From Oscillospiraceae bacterium (GTDB lineage: Bacteria; Bacillota; Clostridia; UMGS1810): a stretch of 9,647 bases of DNA. The translations under genes were made by a program, and so were the position numbers. Each line of letters opens with the position of its first letter. The stretch's first letter is position 1. The stretch is from positions 1 to 9,647 of the forward strand of contig JALEIO010000042.1 in NCBI GenBank assembly GCA_022769845.1. The letters run 5' to 3'. Positions 6,839-9,647 of the stretch are shown one piece after another. The notes under the pieces were generated by a model that saw only the letters and a list, made by a program, of their open reading frames with translations, did not search any database and was not told where the DNA came from.

Positions 6839-7381
6839 TCATAATTCCATTTGTTTTGCAAGAAAAAGCGCCGCCGCTTTTGAAATTTTTTCTTCCGCTT
6901 CGCTCATTTTCTTTTCGGCGTTATCCTTTAAAAGAACAACGCTTCCTACTGTGTCGCCCTCGGCAATAATAGGAACAGCAACCCCGACGCTTAACTTGCT
7001 GCCATCGGTAACACAAAGATTTTTGTCACTGTCGTGACGGTAAATAAACGTTGTTTTTTCCTCAATAACACGCTCCATATCCTCGCTCAAGCGCTTTTCC
7101 TGAAAATCCTTTTTGGCCGCACCCGATATGGCAATAATAGTATCCTTATCGGTTATGCACGCAGGATACCCCGAGGTTTTATAAAGCGTTTCCGCGTATT
7201 GAGACGCAAATTCGCCAAGCTCTCCGATAGGAGAATATTTTTTAAAAATTACTTCACCGTCGCGGTCGGTGAAAATTTCTAACGGGTCGCCTTCTCTAAT
7301 ACGCATAGTGCGGCGTATTTCTTTTGGAATGACCACCCTTCCAAGATCATCTATACGTCTGACAATTCCTGTTGCTTTCAT
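6839..7381 (-). CDS. spoVT: stage V sporulation protein T (AbrB-family regulator)
   Basis: SpoVT is a DNA-binding regulator of forespore gene expression and spore/germination properties. Residues 1-50 form the SpoVT-AbrB swapped-hairpin domain, opening with MKATGIVRRIDDLGRVVIPK and continuing IRREGDP-type residues (22-33); from memory this stretch is nearly identical to the Bacillus subtilis protein. Residues about 56-178 are a GAF-like domain, ending in AAALFLAKQMEL as in the family. The length of 180 residues is normal (B. subtilis has 178). The ATG start has AAAGGAG 8 nt upstream (7390-7396). The gene stands alone, convergent to the aromatic operon. Its presence is the best evidence that the organism forms endospores. 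In Bacillus the gene is transcribed by sigma-G; I could not find a convincing sigma-G promoter here. Confidence 0.95.
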   Translation of the reverse strand: MKATGIVRRIDDLGRVVIPKEIRRTMRIREGDPLEIFTDRDGEVIFKKYSPIGELGEFASQYAETLYKTSGYPACITDKDTIIAISGAAKKDFQEKRLSEDMERVIEEKTTFIYRHDSDKNLCVTDGSKLSVGVAVPIIAEGDTVGSVVLLKDNAEKKMSEAEEKISKAAALFLAKQMEL

Positions 7382-7423
7382 ATAAAAAACTCCTTTAATT
7401 TTAACACTTTTTTGCTTTTGACG

Positions 7424-7452
7424 ATTTAATTTTACAAATTTAGTGTTTGCAA
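7424..7452 (-). promoter_or_regulatory. weak candidate promoter for spoVT
   Basis: On the minus strand, TTGCAA (7452-7447) and TTAAAT (7429-7424) are separated by 17 bp, about 43 bp upstream of the spoVT start codon. The match to the sigma-A consensus is only moderate, and in such A+T-rich DNA it may be chance. Confidence 0.25.
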
Positions 7453-7638
7453 TAAAGTAAGATTTATGTAATTTAATTTTTGGAATTAATTGGTTTGAAA
7501 GCGTTTTTTGTTATCGCACCTGATAAAATTTTTTTCATAACACTGTTTCTGATATCCTTTTATTATTTTATATTTGCAAAAATAAATAAGTATAAGATAT
7601 TTATAATTGTAGAAATAAAATTTATAAAAGCATATGTT

Positions 7639-7658
7639 TTTTTCACCACAAAATATTG
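7639..7658 (-). repeat. third, inverted copy of the TGGTGAAAAA motif
   Basis: Read on the minus strand, this segment gives CAATATTTTGTGGTGAAAAA. It differs from the segment at 7771-7791 only by one missing T and one substitution. It lies about 120 bp upstream of the paired copies and in the opposite direction. It may be a remote operator half for looping, or chance similarity in A+T-rich DNA. Confidence 0.35.
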
Positions 7659-7707
7659 TATTATTACCAAAATAAAATTGTATTTGCATAGTAAATAGGA
7701 TATATTT

Positions 7708-7742
7708 TTTAGTATTTTAAATGCTTACGAGAAAATACTAAA
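7708..7742. repeat. perfect 11-bp inverted repeat, candidate operator
   Basis: TTTAGTATTTT (7708-7718) and AAAATACTAAA (7732-7742) are exact reverse complements separated by 13 bp. No T-run follows the right arm, nor the left arm on the other strand, so it is not a terminator. It lies 77 bp upstream of the candidate -10 box at 7819. A dimeric regulator binding site is a reasonable reading; no specific regulator can be named. Confidence 0.5.
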
Positions 7743-7756
7743 GCGATAATATGTTA

Positions 7757-7797
7757 TTATGGTGAAAAATCAATATTTTTATGGTGAAAAATTAATA
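7757..7797 (+). repeat. 22-bp-period direct repeat next to the promoter, candidate activator site
   Basis: Two 19-bp copies, 7757-7775 and 7779-7797, share TTATGGTGAAAAAT and AATA and differ at one base (C/T). Their period is 22 bp, about two helical turns, so a protein binding both would sit on the same DNA face. The downstream copy reaches the poorly matched -35 position of the promoter at 7796-7824. Tandem sites overlapping -35 are typical of AraC/XylS-family activators; the identity of the regulator is inference. Confidence 0.5.
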
Positions 7798-7824
7798 CAA
7801 TAAGAAAACAATGTATGCTACAAT
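7796..7824 (+). promoter_or_regulatory. candidate promoter with extended -10 for the dehydrogenase-epimerase unit
   Basis: TACAAT at 7819-7824 is preceded by TG at 7816-7817, giving an extended -10 box. At 17 bp upstream, 7796-7801 reads TACAAT, a poor -35, which suits an activator-dependent promoter. Transcription would start near 7831, leaving a short leader of 40-60 nt before the first ribosome binding sites. Confidence 0.5.
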
Positions 7825-7871
7825 ATAAGGGTAAGAAAAGTTAAGCTTGATTAATGGTTGAGGTGACGGAT

Positions 7872-7937
7872 ATGAACGAGAGGTTAAATAAGTTTGAAGG
7901 CGTTGGTAAAAACAAAAAAAGGCGAAGGATTTGTTGA
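7872..7937 (+). CDS. possible 21-residue leader peptide
   Basis: An ATG at 7872 has a good Shine-Dalgarno, GAGGTGA (7860-7866), 5 nt upstream. It opens a 21-codon frame, MNERLNKFEGVGKNKKRRRIC, ending at TGA 7935-7937. It overlaps the start of the dehydrogenase in another frame and is strongly basic. It could be a short upstream reading frame that affects dehydrogenase translation, or the RBS may serve no real product. No family is recognisable. Confidence 0.3.
   Translation: MNERLNKFEGVGKNKKRRRIC
7878..7884 (+). promoter_or_regulatory. ribosome binding site supporting the TTG start of the dehydrogenase
   Basis: GAGAGGT lies 9 nt before TTG 7894. In-frame stops at 7864, 7873 and 7885 leave TTG 7894 as the first usable start in this frame. 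Confidence 0.55.
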
Positions 7938-8496
7938 GATAAAAGAGTGCGAAATTCCGACGGCAAAAGAAGGAGAATTGCTTATACGCGTTGAATATAC
8001 AGGAATATGCGGAACAGATATACATATTTTGCATGACCAGTTTACATATTGGCCGCCCGTCATTAAGGGGCATGAATTTTCGGGTACTGTTGCAGAGGTC
8101 GGCAAGGGTGTGTCAGAATTTAAAAAAGGAGATCGTGTGGTGGGGGAGCCTCATAACCTTGCCTGCGGAAAGTGCCATCTTTGCCGAAACGGAAAAATTC
8201 AGATTTGCGACAATAAACGTTCGATAGGCTGGGGAATTAACGGTGCGTTTGCGCCGTATCTTGTGATGCCTGAAATGCTTTTGCACAAAATTCCCGACGG
8301 TGTTTCAATGAAATCTGCCGCAATGGCAGAGCCGTGTGCAATAGTTGCTCATCAGCTTATTGAAAGAACAGGCGTTACGGCGGGAGATTATGTTGTTATT
8401 ATGGGAATGGGCCCGATAGCGATAATTGCAGCGCAGATGGCAAAAGCGTCAGGCGCGGAAAAGCGGGAAAAATTCTTCTTAAATGCGAATAATTAG
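7894..8496 (+). pseudogene. truncated zinc-dependent polyol/sugar-acid dehydrogenase with internal deletion
   Basis: The reading frame gives 200 residues, while medium-chain zinc dehydrogenases (sorbitol/L-idonate dehydrogenase type) have about 340-350. The N-terminal GroES-like catalytic domain is complete: GICGTDIH (37-44) with catalytic Cys39, KGHEFSG (58-64) with His60-Glu61, structural-zinc cysteines 91, 94, 97 and 105, and AMAEPCA with Glu147. The Rossmann fold begins at VVIMGMGPIAIIAAQMAKASGAEK (167-190) and then stops. The last ten residues (REKFFLNANN) fit nothing. In another frame the same bases read GKAGKILLKCE followed by TAA 8490-8492, which looks like the true C-terminus of such an enzyme. 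About 140-150 codons therefore appear to be deleted, with a frameshift at the joint near 8458-8470. The product lacks most of the NAD-binding half and should be inactive. The exact substrate is unknown; the neighbouring epimerase and SDR suggest sugar or sugar-acid use. Confidence 0.8.
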
Positions 8497-8528
8497 CTAA
8501 ACAGAAAACTTTAAAAGAGGTAAATATT

Positions 8529-9428
8529 ATGGCAAAGGTATTCAAATTAAATGCACACGGATATGCGGCTGAAGTTGTTCCTGAATACGGAATGAACTGT
8601 ATAAAAATTTTGCACGTTAAGTCGGGAGCCGATATTTTAAGAACTCCCGAAAATATTGATGTTTTGCAGGACAATGTTTTGTATGGTATGCCAATATTGT
8701 TTTTTCCGAACAGAATATCAAACGGAAAATTTGAATTTGAGGGCAGAGAGTATGTATTTCCGATAAACGAGCCCAAGCTTAACAATTTTTGCCACGGTGA
8801 TTTGCACAAGCTGCCGTTTGAGGTGAGAGAGTGCGATGATGAGCATATTTTAGGCGTATTTACCGCAACGGATGAACATCCGTATATGACATTTCCTCAT
8901 TCGTTTGAATTTTGCGTTGAATACAAAATAGATAAGAATGGCGTTTGTCAAACGGTGTCGGTAAAAAACACCTCTGACAAAAATATGCCCTTTGCGCTGG
9001 CTTTTCACACAACCTTCAAGCTTCAAAACGGCGACAAAATTAAACTTCCCGTTTGCGCAAAGGTTGAGCGAAATATGGCAACCTACTTGCCGACGGGCGA
9101 AATTTCAAAAGAATTTGACCTTAAAAACTCTTTTTTGGAGGGGGAGTATCAGCCGTACGGACAACCGATAAGCACACTTTGTGAGCTGGACGGCAGGGAG
9201 CTTTTGATTTGTAAAAAAGAGAAAAATGAAAAAATATCGTATACCATTGACGAAAAATACAAGTATTGTATGGTTTACAGCGGTGACGGAAAAGAGTATA
9301 TTTGTTTAGAACCGCAGACGTGGCTGACAAATTGTCCCAACTTAAACCTTGACCGAAATTTATGCGGATTTGATTTTATACCTCCGCAAGCGGTAAAAAA
9401 ATATAAATCGGTTATAAAAATTGTGTAA
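8529..9428 (+). CDS. aldose 1-epimerase family protein (mutarotase-like)
   Basis: The 299-residue product fits the galactose mutarotase-like fold, which interconverts alpha and beta anomers of sugars in the cytoplasm. The family pattern is visible: FFPNRISNGKFEFEGREY (58-75, with Arg62), NFCHGDLHKLPFEV (86-99, with His89), FALAFHTTFKL (155-165, with the second histidine His160) and CLEPQTWLTN (259-268, with Glu261, the expected catalytic base). No signal peptide or membrane segment is present. The ATG has AAGAGG 8 nt upstream. It starts 32 bp after the broken dehydrogenase and has no promoter of its own that I can see, so it is probably transcribed from the promoter near 7820. The sugar handled cannot be told from sequence; YihR/YphB-type relatives act on unusual hexoses, so galM is not assigned. 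The terminator at 9446-9487 ends the unit. Confidence 0.85.
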   Translation: MAKVFKLNAHGYAAEVVPEYGMNCIKILHVKSGADILRTPENIDVLQDNVLYGMPILFFPNRISNGKFEFEGREYVFPINEPKLNNFCHGDLHKLPFEVRECDDEHILGVFTATDEHPYMTFPHSFEFCVEYKIDKNGVCQTVSVKNTSDKNMPFALAFHTTFKLQNGDKIKLPVCAKVERNMATYLPTGEISKEFDLKNSFLEGEYQPYGQPISTLCELDGRELLICKKEKNEKISYTIDEKYKYCMVYSGDGKEYICLEPQTWLTNCPNLNLDRNLCGFDFIPPQAVKKYKSVIKIV

Positions 9429-9445
9429 AGCGTTGTGAAAAGTTT

Positions 9446-9487
9446 AAAACCCTCCCGGTCTTGCAAATTAAGACAGGGAGGGTTTTT
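9446..9487. terminator. strong rho-independent terminator after the epimerase
   Basis: AAAACCCTCCC (9446-9456) pairs perfectly with GGGAGGGTTTT (9476-9486). After one G-A mismatch, GTCTT (9458-9462) pairs with AAGAC (9470-9474) around a 7-nt loop. It ends in TTTTT on + and is preceded by AAAA, so it can also serve the convergent SDR gene on the minus strand. Confidence 0.93.
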
Positions 9488-9501
9488 AATGCTATTTTTA
9501 G

Positions 9502-9547
9502 GTGTGAAATTGTAAATTTCACACAAATGGTTTCGCAAAACCATTTG
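9502..9547. repeat. two back-to-back perfect palindromic hairpins
   Basis: GTGTGAAATT (9502-9511) pairs with AATTTCACAC (9515-9524) around 3 nt. Starting at the same base 9524, CAAATGGTTT pairs with AAACCATTTG (9538-9547) around CGCA. Both stems are 10 bp and perfect. They lie in the 3' flank of the SDR gene and just past the strong terminator. They may be an interspersed palindromic repeat or part of the 3' end of the SDR transcript. Confidence 0.7.
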
Positions 9548-9558
9548 TTCGGTAGACA

Positions 9559-9647
9559 TTATTTAGGTTGTTTTCCGATATAAGCCAGAATACCGCCGTC
9601 AACATAGAGAATGTGACCGTTTACGGCGTTTGACGCGTCGGAGGCAA
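9559..9647 (-). CDS. short-chain dehydrogenase, C-terminal end, gluconate 5-dehydrogenase-like
   Basis: Only the last 28 residues and the stop are in the window; the gene continues beyond the right edge. They read ASDASNAVNGHILYVDGG followed by ILAYIGKQPK. The segment ASxxSxxVNGHxxxVDGG is the standard C-terminal signature of short-chain (SDR) oxidoreductases. The ending ILAYIGKQP resembles gluconate 5-dehydrogenase (IdnO-type) proteins of Firmicutes, which reduce 5-ketogluconate to gluconate; that specificity is from memory of the family and rests on few residues. It is convergent with the epimerase gene. A sugar-acid role would fit a zinc dehydrogenase of the idonate/sorbitol type next door, but this link is inference. 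Confidence 0.75.
   Translation of the reverse strand, partial: ASDASNAVNGHILYVDGGILAYIGKQPK

Larger units (their letters stand above)
7382..7893. other. A+T-rich divergent intergenic region without a gene
   Basis: About 510 bp separate spoVT (-) and the dehydrogenase (+). The stretch 7397-7800 is much richer in A+T than the coding DNA on either side. Open frames of 67-72 codons exist on both strands between 7480 and 7698, but they are low-complexity Phe/Ile/Lys/Tyr runs that start at TTG and mirror each other, with no ribosome binding site, so they are not genes. The right half holds inverted and direct repeats and a promoter, listed separately. The left half (7500-7630) shows nothing recognisable. 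Confidence 0.7.

Noticed and set aside
6742..6969. Plus-strand open frame covering the 3' end of spoVT
   Set aside because: It runs opposite to a clear SpoVT coding region, has no RBS and resembles no protein.
7480..7698. Two overlapping open frames of 67-72 codons on opposite strands
   Set aside because: Low-complexity A+T-driven translation, TTG starts, no ribosome binding site and no recognisable domain.
7708..7742. The 11-bp inverted repeat as a terminator
   Set aside because: No T-run follows the stem on either strand and the stem is A+T-rich.
7757..7797. Direct repeats as the start of a CRISPR array
   Set aside because: Only two copies with a 3-bp gap, no spacers and no cas genes nearby.

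Overview
This window looks like chromosome from a spore-forming, anaerobe-type Firmicute of the class Clostridia. The reasons are a SpoVT regulator almost identical at its N-terminus to the Bacillus family, AGGAGG-type ribosome binding sites before most genes, A+T-rich intergenic DNA, and clostridial-style AroC and CimA sequences. No species can be named from the sequence alone.

Region 1 (1-6587, + strand) is the 3' part of a long, tightly packed operon. It starts inside aroA (EPSP synthase) and continues aroC - pheA - aroE - aroQ - aroK - cimA - comEA-like. Most junctions overlap by 4 to 20 bp, so the genes are probably translationally coupled. AroQ, AroE, AroK, AroA and AroC give every shikimate-pathway step from 3-dehydroquinate to chorismate. 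The fused PheA takes chorismate to phenylpyruvate and carries an ACT domain for phenylalanine feedback. The operon ends with two unexpected members: CimA, which makes citramalate for isoleucine, and a membrane-anchored SLBB plus helix-hairpin-helix protein of the ComEA (DNA uptake) type. A stem-loop with T-runs on both strands closes the operon at about 6672-6725.

Region 2 (6588-7381) holds a structured gap of unknown role followed by spoVT on the minus strand, convergent to the operon.

Region 3 (7382-7893) is an A+T-rich intergenic region of about 510 bp. It contains a perfect 11-bp inverted repeat, a 22-bp-period direct repeat abutting a promoter with an extended -10 box, and a third, inverted copy of the repeat core about 120 bp upstream. 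This layout resembles AraC-family control of sugar genes.

Region 4 (7894-9647) is a sugar-metabolism segment. A zinc-dependent polyol/sugar-acid dehydrogenase has lost most of its NAD-binding half by an internal deletion, and its likely authentic C-terminal codons survive in another frame. It is followed by an intact aldose 1-epimerase-family gene, a strong terminator, two back-to-back palindromic hairpins, and the 3' end of a convergent short-chain dehydrogenase resembling gluconate 5-dehydrogenase.

No CRISPR array, rRNA, tRNA, transposase or phage gene is visible. The most interesting points are the repeat-bearing regulatory region in front of a broken dehydrogenase, the attachment of cimA and comEA to an aromatic operon, and the structured non-coding segments.
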